DNA from: Nitrososphaerota archaeon
GTDB taxonomy: Archaea; Thermoproteota; Nitrososphaeria; Nitrososphaerales; Nitrosopumilaceae
Direction of reading: 5' to 3'
Length of the DNA: 10,390 bases
Assembly: GCA_022565935.1 (NCBI GenBank)
Contig: JADFJY010000036.1
Coordinates: 1 to 10,390, forward strand
The number at the start of each line of letters is the position of its first letter. Positions within the stretch are counted from its first letter, which is position 1. The translations under genes and the position numbers were made by a program. The notes under the pieces were generated by a model that searched no databases, had not been told where the DNA came from, and saw nothing but the letters and a program-made list of their open reading frames with translations. Below are positions 1-6,275 of this stretch, in pieces.

Positions 1-1123
1 GGTTTACTAGTGCATAAGCTCCTGGTTCATCAAAAACAACATCTACAATCATGTTCTGTGAACCGCCAAGCAACCATGTTTCAGTTGCTGCTGATTGAAC
101 TCGATTGCCCTGGACAACTCTGTCGAGTATTTCTCCAACAATGTGGAAGAATACTGGCTCGTTACCATGATTCTCAATGAAGAGTCTTACATGTTGATCA
201 AGTTCAACATACAAGAGTTGTGATTGATACTGCTTGTTTTCAAGACCATTCCATGGTTGTGCTACAAATATGTTTTTATTTACATCACCTTTAATGAGTA
301 AATTGTGTGCCATGTTTGGAACATAAGCAAATTGTATTCCATTGATAACTGTTGCAGTATTATGATGTTGGAACATTGCTCCTGCATCATAATTGCCGTC
401 GTCAGTCAAATACAATTGGTTGAATTGCAGTGTGAACTCTAATGCATCTGCACTATAGAACTGTCTATCTAATGATACTTCGCCGCCGCTAACTGATGTT
501 TTCTCTACCATTAATTTCTTGTATCCATTTGCTGGATCAACAATTGCAATTCCGTACATGCCGGAAAGTACATGTTGGTCCATTCCAACTAAGTGGACAC
601 CAGAACAGTGGTATTTGAAAACACCTGCGGATTCAGCAATGTAACAGAATTCACTTGTTTCTCCAGGATTAACGGAGTCAAAGGTCAAAGCTGATGTTTG
701 TGCTGCATGCATATCGTTACCGTGACCAGTAACTTCATCAGCTGGAATTGAAAGTGTCATTTTTACAACATCACCTTGTGTAACTCTTAATGTTGGTCCT
801 GGGACTTGTCCATTAAAGGTCATGGCGTTGTATGTACTTCCTCCCATAATTGGAAGTGAAACACTTTCACCAGTTAGATTGAACTCAACTACGTTGCGTC
901 CAGTATCTGCAAGTGCACCACAATCAGTTTCTGCGAATGCTTGAGGCATTACTAGCTGTAAACCTCCCATTTGACGGATTTTATCCATCACATCAATGTC
1001 CATTTTAGACATGTCAAGTGATTGTCCGCTAATTTGGGTTTGTGTGTATGTGCTTCCGAATAAGGTTGCTCCCATTACAGCTACTGCTGTAATTGTAAAG
1101 AGCATACTAATACGCTTATTCAT
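1..1123 (-). CDS. nirK: Copper-containing nitrite reductase (NirK-type multicopper oxidase), C-terminus cut by window edge
   Basis: I translated 374 residues; the frame is open at the left edge. The family reduces nitrite to NO and in ammonia-oxidising archaea is an abundant exported enzyme. Residues 1-5 are basic and about 6-23 hydrophobic, which looks like a signal peptide or anchor. Cupredoxin domain 1 follows from about 75. The copper sites match the canonical pattern: His134-x2-Asp137-x-His139 (type 1 ligand, catalytic Asp, type 2 ligand), His172-Cys173 (type 2, type 1), then His184 and Met189 (type 1). Domain 2 has His327 in PVFFHIVG, the likely catalytic His. The last codons read YALVN, and the next codon begins with C, fitting the final type 2 His of the family's YVNH motif just outside the window. 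The ATG at 1123 lies about 25 nt below a TATA box. Other cupredoxin oxidases share parts of this fold, but the full ligand set favours NirK. Confidence 0.93.
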   Translation of the reverse strand, partial: MNKRISMLFTITAVAVMGATLFGSTYTQTQISGQSLDMSKMDIDVMDKIRQMGGLQLVMPQAFAETDCGALADTGRNVVEFNLTGESVSLPIMGGSTYNAMTFNGQVPGPTLRVTQGDVVKMTLSIPADEVTGHGNDMHAAQTSALTFDSVNPGETSEFCYIAESAGVFKYHCSGVHLVGMDQHVLSGMYGIAIVDPANGYKKLMVEKTSVSGGEVSLDRQFYSADALEFTLQFNQLYLTDDGNYDAGAMFQHHNTATVINGIQFAYVPNMAHNLLIKGDVNKNIFVAQPWNGLENKQYQSQLLYVELDQHVRLFIENHGNEPVFFHIVGEILDRVVQGNRVQSAATETWLLGGSQNMIVDVVFDEPGAYALVN

Positions 1124-1145
1124 AATCCAACGTGAATGGTGATTC

Positions 1146-1155
1146 CTATATAATA
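1146..1155 (-). promoter_or_regulatory. TATA box of nirK
   Basis: Reading the minus strand, TATTATATAG is centred about 27 nt upstream of the nirK ATG. That is the usual archaeal box A to start-site distance, so transcription would begin at or within a few bases of the start codon. No Shine-Dalgarno site precedes the ATG, which fits a leaderless or near-leaderless message. Confidence 0.5.
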
Positions 1156-1202
1156 ATTGTCATTTCCCAAATTATGAAATTAAGAAATCATCTAAAAAAA
1201 TG

Positions 1203-1212
1203 AATAATAATA
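1203..1212 (+). promoter_or_regulatory. Possible TATA box of the fumarase/aspartase gene
   Basis: AATAATAATA is centred about 27 nt upstream of the ATG at 1235, in a divergent intergenic region of 111 nt shared with nirK. The region is very AT-rich, so other boxes are possible. No ribosome binding site is visible before the ATG. Confidence 0.3.
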
Positions 1213-1234
1213 GATAATTTCGTATAAAGTCAAT

Positions 1235-2596
1235 ATGAAATTTAGATTAGACAAAGATTCACTTGGCAAAGTCAAAATCCCAGCTGATGCATATTATGGA
1301 GCGTTTACAGGACGAGCAATCAAACAATATCATGTCACAGGAAACAAAAGTCATGAAAATCTGATAAAGTCATTTGTAATGATTAAACGTTCTGCGGCTT
1401 TAGCAAACATGAAGACAAAAGCCATTGATACAAAACGTGGAAGAGCTATAGTTTCTGCATGTGATAAAATCTTGTCTGGAAAATATATTGATCAGTTTGT
1501 AGTAGATATGATCAATTCGGGTGCAGGTACTGCATTTAACATGAATTCTAATGAGGTAATTGCAAATGTTGCACTAGAAGTACTTCACAAAAAGAAAGGA
1601 CAATATCAATTCCTACATCCAAATGATCATGTCAACATGTCACAATCAAGTAACGACACATACCCAACTGCTATGCATGTTGCAATTTTGATGAATCTTA
1701 AAGAAATGATTCCAGCTATTGATGTTTTGATAAAGTCATTATCTAAAAAAGCAAAACAATTTTCATCATTTAAAAAAATAGGAAGAACACATCTAATGGA
1801 TGCATTACCAATAACACTTGGTAGTGAATTTGCAGCTTACGTCACATCAATTACTAAAGCAAGAAATGAAATTGTTTCAGCACAAAAAGAATTACAAAAT
1901 GTTGCTCTTGGTGGAACAGCTGTTGGTTCTGGTGCAAACACACCAAAAGGTTATAGAAAAATTGTAATAACAGAACTTGGAAAAATTTCTAAACTTTCAT
2001 TAAAACCTGAAAAAGATATGCAGTATAGTTTGCAAAGCAAGTTTGCAGTTTCTAATATGTCAAGTTCTTTACGAAACTTGGCACTAGAAATTGGAAAGAT
2101 TGCAAATGATATTAGACTAATGGCATCAGGTCCAATTGCAGGATTAGCAGAGATTGGAATTCCTGCAGTTCATGCAGGTTCATCCATTATGCCAGGAAAA
2201 GTGAATCCATCTCTAGCTGAATGTATGAATATGATTTGTTTTAACATAATTGGAAATGATACTGCAGTTTCTTATGCGGTGCAAAGTGGACAGTTTGAAC
2301 TAAATGTAATGTTACCTGGAATGCTAAAGTGTATGCTAGAATCAACAGATATGCTCAAAAATTTCTTGCCAATATTTTCTGCAAATCTAATTGATGGACT
2401 TACTGCAAACAAAAACAAATTACGTAAGAATATTGAAAATAGTCCGGTGATGGTTACATTACTAACTCCAAAAATAGGATATCTAAAATCTGCAGAATTA
2501 TTCAAAGAATCACTAAAGACTAAAAAGACTATCAGAGAGTTAGTTGTCTCAAAGAAATTATTGAGTAACAAAGAAATTGATTTGTTGTTTGGGTAG
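1235..2596 (+). CDS. Fumarase/aspartase superfamily lyase (class II fumarate hydratase or aspartate ammonia-lyase)
   Basis: The product is 453 residues, close to FumC and AspA of bacteria (about 465-480). The family adds or removes water or ammonia across fumarate in a homotetramer. Visible motifs are PADAYYG (16-22), GAGT (96-99), HPNDHVN (128-134), QSSND (137-141), GRTH with His186, GGTAVGSG (226-233) and the catalytic loop GSSIMPGKVNP (315-325). Features are mixed. DAYYG, GAGT and the C-terminal REL(V) segment look like aspartase, while SQSSND, GRTH and GSSIMPGKVNP look like class II fumarase. I therefore do not choose the substrate. As fumarase it would serve the TCA-type reactions feeding dicarboxylate metabolism; as aspartase it would release ammonia from aspartate, which could matter in an ammonia oxidiser. 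It is the first gene of a two-gene unit with the downstream methylthiotransferase. Confidence 0.88.
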   Translation: MKFRLDKDSLGKVKIPADAYYGAFTGRAIKQYHVTGNKSHENLIKSFVMIKRSAALANMKTKAIDTKRGRAIVSACDKILSGKYIDQFVVDMINSGAGTAFNMNSNEVIANVALEVLHKKKGQYQFLHPNDHVNMSQSSNDTYPTAMHVAILMNLKEMIPAIDVLIKSLSKKAKQFSSFKKIGRTHLMDALPITLGSEFAAYVTSITKARNEIVSAQKELQNVALGGTAVGSGANTPKGYRKIVITELGKISKLSLKPEKDMQYSLQSKFAVSNMSSSLRNLALEIGKIANDIRLMASGPIAGLAEIGIPAVHAGSSIMPGKVNPSLAECMNMICFNIIGNDTAVSYAVQSGQFELNVMLPGMLKCMLESTDMLKNFLPIFSANLIDGLTANKNKLRKNIENSPVMVTLLTPKIGYLKSAELFKESLKTKKTIRELVVSKKLLSNKEIDLLFG

Positions 2597-2599
2597 AGT

Positions 2600-3868
2600 A
2601 TGGCAAAGATTTTCGTAGAGGCTTACGGATGTTCGGCAAGTTTTGCTGATTCAGAGATGATTTCAGGACTGATTGTAAATGGAGGCCACACTTTAGTTGA
2701 TAATTCTTCAAAATCTGATCTAAATATTATAGTTACATGCTCAGTCAAAGATGCTACTGCAAACAAGATGATTCATAGAATAAAATCATTAAAATCAAAA
2801 CCACTAGTTGTTGCAGGATGCTTTCCAAAAGCAGAAAAGAGCACTGTTGAAAAATTCTCAGGAAATGCTAGCCTATTAGGGCCAAACTCACTAGGAATGA
2901 CACTTCAGGTGATCGATTCAGCATTAAATGGTAAAAAACAGGTTGCGTTAGAAGATTCTGATTTATCAAAAGTAGGACTTCCAAAAGTTAGACTAAATCC
3001 AGTAGTTGGAATTGTAGAGATTGCAAGTGGATGTATGAGCGAATGTACTTTTTGTCAGACGAAATTATCTAAAGGTGATCTTTCAAGTTATAGATTAGGA
3101 GATATTGTTAGACAAGTTCAAACAGAAATCAAGGAAGGATGTAAAGAAGTATGGTTAACATCAACAGATAATGGATGTTATGGATTTGACATTGGAACTG
3201 ACTTACCATCACTAGTAAATGCAGTTGTAGAAATTCCAGATGATTTTATGATTAGAATTGGTATGATGAATCCAATGTACATGCCAAGAATCAAAGAAGA
3301 CTTGATAAAATCTTTTGAGAATGACAAAGTTTTCAAATTTCTCCACATTCCAGTACAAAGTGGAAGCGACAAAGTACTTCATGATATGAAAAGAGGTCAC
3401 ACTGTTGGTACTTTTAGAGAAATTGTAAAAAAAGTAAAAGAAAGATTTGGTGACTTTACCATTTCAACTGATATTATAGTTGGATTTCCTTCAGAAACTG
3501 AAGAAGATTTTCAAAAGACAGTAGATCTACTTGATGAAGTAAAACCAGATGTGGTAAATCTTTCAAAGTATAGTACAAGACCTGGTACTGAGGCAGCTGA
3601 ATGGAAACAGATTGATGTTGCAGAAGTTAAGCGAAGAAGTAAGATAATTTTTGATCAGATCAGAAAAACATCGATGGAGAATAACAAAAAGTGGATCGGT
3701 TGGACAGGTAAAGTTCTATTTGATGAAAAAACAAATGATGGAATTAAAGGTAGAAACTTTGCATACAAGCCTGTCTTTGTTAGAAATGAAGTAGACATTG
3801 GTCAATACCATACAATTGAAATTACAGATGTTACCGTAAACAGTCTTCTAGGAAAGATCGCAAGCTAA
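2600..3868 (+). CDS. Radical-SAM tRNA methylthiotransferase, archaeal/eukaryotic MiaB-like (t6A-to-ms2t6A type)
   Basis: The product is 422 residues with the three-part architecture of the family. An N-terminal methylthiotransferase domain (about 1-115) has the three auxiliary cluster cysteines Cys11, Cys47 and Cys74. A radical-SAM core follows with CxxxCxxC at Cys145, Cys149 and Cys152. The C-terminal part (about 355-420) has the position and length of a TRAM RNA-binding domain. The context around the cluster (SGCMSECTFCQTK) and the short length resemble the CDKAL1/archaeal branch, known to convert N6-threonylcarbamoyladenosine 37 to its 2-methylthio form in ANN-decoding tRNAs; the substrate is inferred from family. 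HIPVQSGSD and STDIIVGFPSETEEDF are typical core motifs. The ATG lies 3 nt after the preceding stop, so the two genes are almost certainly co-transcribed, though no metabolic link is obvious. No strong Shine-Dalgarno site is seen. Confidence 0.9.
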   Translation: MAKIFVEAYGCSASFADSEMISGLIVNGGHTLVDNSSKSDLNIIVTCSVKDATANKMIHRIKSLKSKPLVVAGCFPKAEKSTVEKFSGNASLLGPNSLGMTLQVIDSALNGKKQVALEDSDLSKVGLPKVRLNPVVGIVEIASGCMSECTFCQTKLSKGDLSSYRLGDIVRQVQTEIKEGCKEVWLTSTDNGCYGFDIGTDLPSLVNAVVEIPDDFMIRIGMMNPMYMPRIKEDLIKSFENDKVFKFLHIPVQSGSDKVLHDMKRGHTVGTFREIVKKVKERFGDFTISTDIIVGFPSETEEDFQKTVDLLDEVKPDVVNLSKYSTRPGTEAAEWKQIDVAEVKRRSKIIFDQIRKTSMENNKKWIGWTGKVLFDEKTNDGIKGRNFAYKPVFVRNEVDIGQYHTIEITDVTVNSLLGKIAS

Positions 3869-3869
3869 A

Positions 3870-3885
3870 TTTTTTAGATCTAAAA
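3870..3885 (+). terminator. T-run and perfect palindrome after the methylthiotransferase gene
   Basis: A run of six T follows the stop codon almost at once, overlapping the 14-bp perfect palindrome TTTTAGATCTAAAA (3872-3885). Archaeal termination relies mainly on T-runs, so this and the second T-run at 3910-3915 are plausible termination sites. The palindrome is AT-rich and would make only a weak hairpin; a protein-binding role is also possible. Confidence 0.35.
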
Positions 3886-3910
3886 TTTGATTAAAAAAAC
3901 GTAAGAAGGT

Positions 3911-3919
3911 TTTTTATCT
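3911..3919 (+). promoter_or_regulatory. TATA box of the FtsZ-like gene
   Basis: TTTTTATCT is centred about 26 nt before the ATG at 3941, which predicts a leaderless transcript starting at the first Met rather than at Met5. No Shine-Dalgarno site is seen. This suggests transcription independent of the upstream pair. Confidence 0.45.
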
Positions 3920-3940
3920 AATCAAGGAATAGTATCTGAA

Positions 3941-4891
3941 ATGAGTGTTCAAATGAAAGAACCAGTTCTAGTCATAGGTTTAGGCGGAATAGGCTCAAAA
4001 TTAGCAGTTCAAGCCAAAGATTCCATTAATTCTGATTGCCTTTTAATTAGTAATGATGTGAAAGATTTTTCATCAGAGACTCCATCTATTCACGTTTCAA
4101 CAGATTCAGTTGTTAATCCATCTGTTCAATTAATCAGAGGATCAACTTACAAGGTTGCAGACGAAATAAGATCAAAGATTGTAGGTTACTCTACAGTAGT
4201 TATGATGAGCAACTTGGCTGGTAAAGCAGGTTCAGCAATAGCACCTGTAATATCAGAGATGTGTAAAGAATTGGACAAAGGACTAATTTCATTTGCAATA
4301 ATGCCATTCAAGTATGAAAAAGATAGAATTTTCAATTCTGGAATTGCCCTAAAAAGAGTTAGAGAAAACTCTGAATGCACCATTGTGCTTGATAATGACT
4401 CTTTACTTGAGAGTAATCCAGATTTGAGTCCTAAAGCATGTTATGATATTGCAAACTCTGCAATTATGCACGTAGTAAAATCACTTGGTTCATCTGAAAT
4501 GTCTGCTGAAACAAACATTCTCACAACAAGCAAAGATGGACAAAATATTGAAGATTCACTAAGAGATTCACTGAAAATGCTCTATGAAAATGCTCCACCA
4601 AATGCAATAAAACGTTCAATGTTGTATGTAGTTGGAGGAAATAATATTCCTGTGGGAGTATTAAATTCAATTTCAAATCTTACTAGTGGAATTCTAAGTG
4701 AAAGTAATTCACAAATAGATATGATATCATCTGCTGATGAATCCAAAGTAGTATTATTATCATCCATTCAAGGAATGACAAAATTTGACAATTATGATCC
4801 ACTTGGAATGATTCCACAAGAAGATACACTTGATTGGGCTACACCAGATTGTAGCATTGATTTTAAATTAGATCTATACCAATTAGAATAA
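3941..4891 (+). CDS. Degenerate FtsZ/tubulin-superfamily protein (thaumarchaeal FtsZ homologue)
   Basis: The product is 316 residues. The order of elements follows FtsZ: a glycine-rich first loop GLGGIGS (13-19), the T4 region at 91-102, then PFKYEKDR with a following helix (122-141), TIVLDNDSLL (147-156) matching FtsZ's V-x-NDxLL, and a C-terminal subdomain beginning VGGNNIPVGVL (231-241). Key differences are clear. The GGGTGTG signature is replaced by AGKAGSA (93-99), and no NxDxxD catalytic T7 loop is found after about 180. The C-terminus lacks a linker and recognisable conserved tail peptide. Known FtsZs need T4 and T7 for nucleotide binding and hydrolysis in filaments, so canonical treadmilling division is unlikely; members of this phylum are reported to divide with Cdv proteins. 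The real role is unknown. Nucleotide binding through the first loop remains possible. It has its own promoter and converges on rpl31e. Confidence 0.82.
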   Translation: MSVQMKEPVLVIGLGGIGSKLAVQAKDSINSDCLLISNDVKDFSSETPSIHVSTDSVVNPSVQLIRGSTYKVADEIRSKIVGYSTVVMMSNLAGKAGSAIAPVISEMCKELDKGLISFAIMPFKYEKDRIFNSGIALKRVRENSECTIVLDNDSLLESNPDLSPKACYDIANSAIMHVVKSLGSSEMSAETNILTTSKDGQNIEDSLRDSLKMLYENAPPNAIKRSMLYVVGGNNIPVGVLNSISNLTSGILSESNSQIDMISSADESKVVLLSSIQGMTKFDNYDPLGMIPQEDTLDWATPDCSIDFKLDLYQLE

Positions 4892-4926
4892 AATAATTTT
4901 TTAAAACTAAAATTTTTTGAAAGTAA
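4892..4926. terminator. Convergent intergenic T-runs (terminators for the FtsZ-like gene and rpl31e)
   Basis: The 35-nt gap between converging genes contains TTTTTT at 4897-4902 and 4913-4918 on the plus strand and A4 runs (4903-4906, 4909-4912) that are T4 on the minus strand. These are suitable for archaeal T-run termination in both directions. No GC-rich hairpin is present. Confidence 0.4.
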
Positions 4927-5457
4927 CTATTTTTTTGATGTTTTCTTTGTAGATGGTTTCTTTGAAGATTCTTTCTTTGTAGATGGTTTCTTTGAAGATT
5001 CTTTCTTTGTAGATGGTTTCTTTGAAGATTCTTTCTTTGTAGATGGTTTCTTTGAAGATTCTTGAGTTGGTGTTTCTTTCTTTGTTTCTGTAGTTGGTTT
5101 TTCTACTTTGTCTTCAACTTTCTTTGTTTCTGTAGTTGGTTCTTCTACTTTGTCTTCAACTTTCTTTGTTTCTTTTTCAGGAGTTACTTCAGATTCTTCT
5201 TCTACATATTGAGAAACAAGAATATATCCATCCTCAGTTTTAGTTAATCTAACTCTAATTTTTCTTGGAGGACTTCGAGCTCCCCTTGCCCAAATTTGAT
5301 GAGCTACTTCTTCTTCAATTTTGATTGTCTCAACTTTCATGTGATGACGAGCAAATTCTCTAATCATGTTAATTGCTCTAACAGCTCTATGTTGTGGTTG
5401 TGAGAGCAAAACTTTACCTAAATTAATAGTATAGACTCTTTCTAATTCTTGAGACAA
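4927..5457 (-). CDS. rpl31e: Large-subunit ribosomal protein eL31 with a long repetitive charged C-terminal tail
   Basis: Residues 1-85 are a complete eL31, with RVYTINL near the N-terminus, RAVRAINMIREFARHHMK (24-41), IW.RG and the PPRKIRVRLTK.EDG signature (63-77). eL31 sits near the peptide exit tunnel of the archaeal large subunit. Archaeal eL31 is usually about 80-100 residues; this one is 176. The extra part is an acidic/lysine stretch with a 14-residue repeat (98-111, 112-125), then a 10-residue ESSKKPSTKK repeat in four identical copies (133-172), ending TSKK. The tail is probably disordered and strongly basic at the end. The start is TTG at 5457, immediately after the stop of rpl39e with no spacer, directed by a GGAGGT site inside that gene. 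An in-frame extension upstream is blocked by that stop codon. Confidence 0.93.
   Translation of the reverse strand: MSQELERVYTINLGKVLLSQPQHRAVRAINMIREFARHHMKVETIKIEEEVAHQIWARGARSPPRKIRVRLTKTEDGYILVSQYVEEESEVTPEKETKKVEDKVEEPTTETKKVEDKVEKPTTETKKETPTQESSKKPSTKKESSKKPSTKKESSKKPSTKKESSKKPSTKKTSKK
4942..5061 (-). repeat. Four perfect 30-bp tandem repeats encoding ESSKKPSTKK in eL31
   Basis: Four consecutive 30-bp units (4942-4971, 4972-5001, 5002-5031, 5032-5061) are identical at every base, including synonymous positions. The unit is a whole number of codons, so copy-number change keeps the frame. Perfect DNA identity indicates recent expansion or ongoing homogenisation by slippage or recombination. 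Confidence 0.97.
5083..5166 (-). repeat. Two 42-bp tandem repeats encoding a 14-residue unit in eL31
   Basis: Units 5083-5124 and 5125-5166 differ at one base, giving Lys against Glu at residue 9 of the 14-residue unit (KKVEDKVE[E/K]PTTET). This is a second, independent repeat family within the same tail. Confidence 0.95.
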
Positions 5458-5616
5458 CTATCCTACCTCCACATCAGTTGATCTCCAAGCTCTACGCTTT
5501 GGATTTGTTCTAACAGCTCGCTTTGTTTTAAGAATTATCCAAGCTGGTACTGGGACTGCTTGTCTTGTCTTTTTTAACAGACGGATTTTTCTTGGAGAGG
5601 ACTTACGTGCAGCCAT
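5458..5616 (-). CDS. rpl39e: Large-subunit ribosomal protein eL39
   Basis: This small gene encodes 52 residues, the normal eL39 size (about 50). The product is very basic and shows the family pattern: SPRKIRLLKKTRQ at 7-19, then VPAWIILKTKRAVRTNPKRRAWR (22-44), matching the conserved PAWVxxKTxRxVRxxPKRRxWR core. eL39 lines the lower polypeptide exit tunnel, beside eL31, so the pairing makes structural sense, and rpl39e-rpl31e is a common archaeal gene pair. The ATG at 5616 lies about 28 nt below a TATA box. The last codons (VEVG) double as the ribosome binding site for rpl31e. The stop TAG is directly followed by the next start codon. Confidence 0.95.
   Translation of the reverse strand: MAARKSSPRKIRLLKKTRQAVPVPAWIILKTKRAVRTNPKRRAWRSTDVEVG
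5465..5470 (-). promoter_or_regulatory. Shine-Dalgarno site for rpl31e, inside rpl39e
   Basis: GGAGGT on the minus strand lies 7 nt before the TTG at 5457. It matches the archaeal anti-Shine-Dalgarno sequence well and decides the non-ATG start. It overlaps the Glu-Val codons at the end of rpl39e. Confidence 0.8.
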
Positions 5617-5640
5617 AGAATTTCAGGCACGGAGAGCTCT

Positions 5641-5648
5641 TTTTAAAT
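5641..5648 (-). promoter_or_regulatory. TATA box of rpl39e-rpl31e
   Basis: On the minus strand ATTTAAAA is centred about 28 nt before the rpl39e ATG, within the 37-nt gap after the Nudix gene on the same strand. It implies a separate start for the ribosomal pair with a leader of only a few bases. Confidence 0.45.
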
Positions 5649-5653
5649 GAATC

Positions 5654-6202
5654 TCAGGATTTTATTAGATTTTGAATTTGTTTTAGGATTCTTGCTGAAG
5701 CACCCCACACTATTTGGTTTTGATACTCAAAAGTATACATTGCTTGAATTAGATTATGAGATGGATCAGGATCATTTGCCATTGTTTTTAAAAATGGTTC
5801 TAGTGGAATATGAAAAATTTTTTCAACTTCAGAGTTTGCAGCAAGTGTTGGAATTTCATCAATAATTGAGATAAATGGTAAAATCAAAAAACCAGAATTC
5901 AAAGTAACAACAGGTTCTAGTTGACCAATTACCTGTTCTTTAGAAATTGTAAGTCCAATTTCTTCACTAGTTTCACGCAATGCTGTTTGTAAAAGATTTG
6001 AATCATTAACATCCAATTTTCCACCAGGAAATGAAATTTCACCTGCATGAAATTTCATATGTTTAGGTTTTTCAGTCATCACTACAATTGGTTCCTTACC
6101 ATAAATTACTACAAGTACTGATGCCAATCTAAATTCTTCATCAGTTTTAATCACAGGATTTATGGGACTTGAAAATATTAATTTTAATTCATCTAAAAGC
6201 AT
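5654..6202 (-). CDS. Nudix hydrolase, coenzyme A diphosphatase-like
   Basis: With the start at the ATG at 6202 the product is 182 residues, a usual size for the subgroup. The Nudix box runs from FPGG (58-61) to GL (83-84), with Arg76-Glu77 and Glu80-Glu81 as metal-binding residues. The flanks are those of the CoA-diphosphatase branch (NUDT7/PCD1/NudL type): HAGEISFPGGK before the box, the one-residue longer spacing between GG and RE, TALRET.EEIGL within it, and LNSGFLILPF (101-110) after it. That branch splits CoA or acyl-CoA into phosphopantetheine and 3',5'-ADP. Activity here is inferred. The frame stays open further upstream, but that stretch crosses the divergent promoter region and the start of the opposite-strand gene and reads as a hydrophobic segment foreign to the family, so I rejected it. 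The gene is 37 nt upstream of rpl39e on the same strand. Confidence 0.87.
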   Translation of the reverse strand: MLLDELKLIFSSPINPVIKTDEEFRLASVLVVIYGKEPIVVMTEKPKHMKFHAGEISFPGGKLDVNDSNLLQTALRETSEEIGLTISKEQVIGQLEPVVTLNSGFLILPFISIIDEIPTLAANSEVEKIFHIPLEPFLKTMANDPDPSHNLIQAMYTFEYQNQIVWGASARILKQIQNLIKS

Positions 6203-6246
6203 TTTATTTTTTCCTACTATTACACACGGGTTTTGGTATTCAAAGG

Positions 6247-6252
6247 TTTTAA
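6247..6252 (+). promoter_or_regulatory. Possible TATA box of the methylenetetrahydrofolate reductase gene
   Basis: TTTTAA is centred about 26 nt before the ATG at 6276, in the 73-nt divergent gap with the Nudix gene. The spacing fits a leaderless message; the match to box A is only fair. I found no convincing TATA box in the same gap for the Nudix gene. Confidence 0.3.
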
Positions 6253-6275
6253 CCAAGGATAGAAAAAATGACAAT

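Noticed and set aside
2272..2571. Minus-strand frame of 99 codons inside the lyase gene
   Set aside because: It is opposite strongly conserved lyase codons, has no promoter or ribosome site and resembles no family I know.
3941..4891. Calling the FtsZ-like gene a normal cell-division GTPase
   Set aside because: The T4 signature and T7 catalytic loop are absent, so that function is not supported.
4942..5061. Regular 30-bp repeats as a possible CRISPR array
   Set aside because: The units are contiguous with no spacers, keep the reading frame, and lie within eL31.
5062..5247. Phe/Cys-rich plus-strand frame opposite the eL31 tail
   Set aside because: It is the antisense of the Lys/Glu/Thr repeats, and its apparent repeat structure is inherited from them.
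6162..6275. N-terminal extension of the reductase frame
   Set aside because: It overlaps the 5' end of the Nudix gene on the other strand and adds residues before the family's first barrel strand. The ATG at 6268 is also out of frame.
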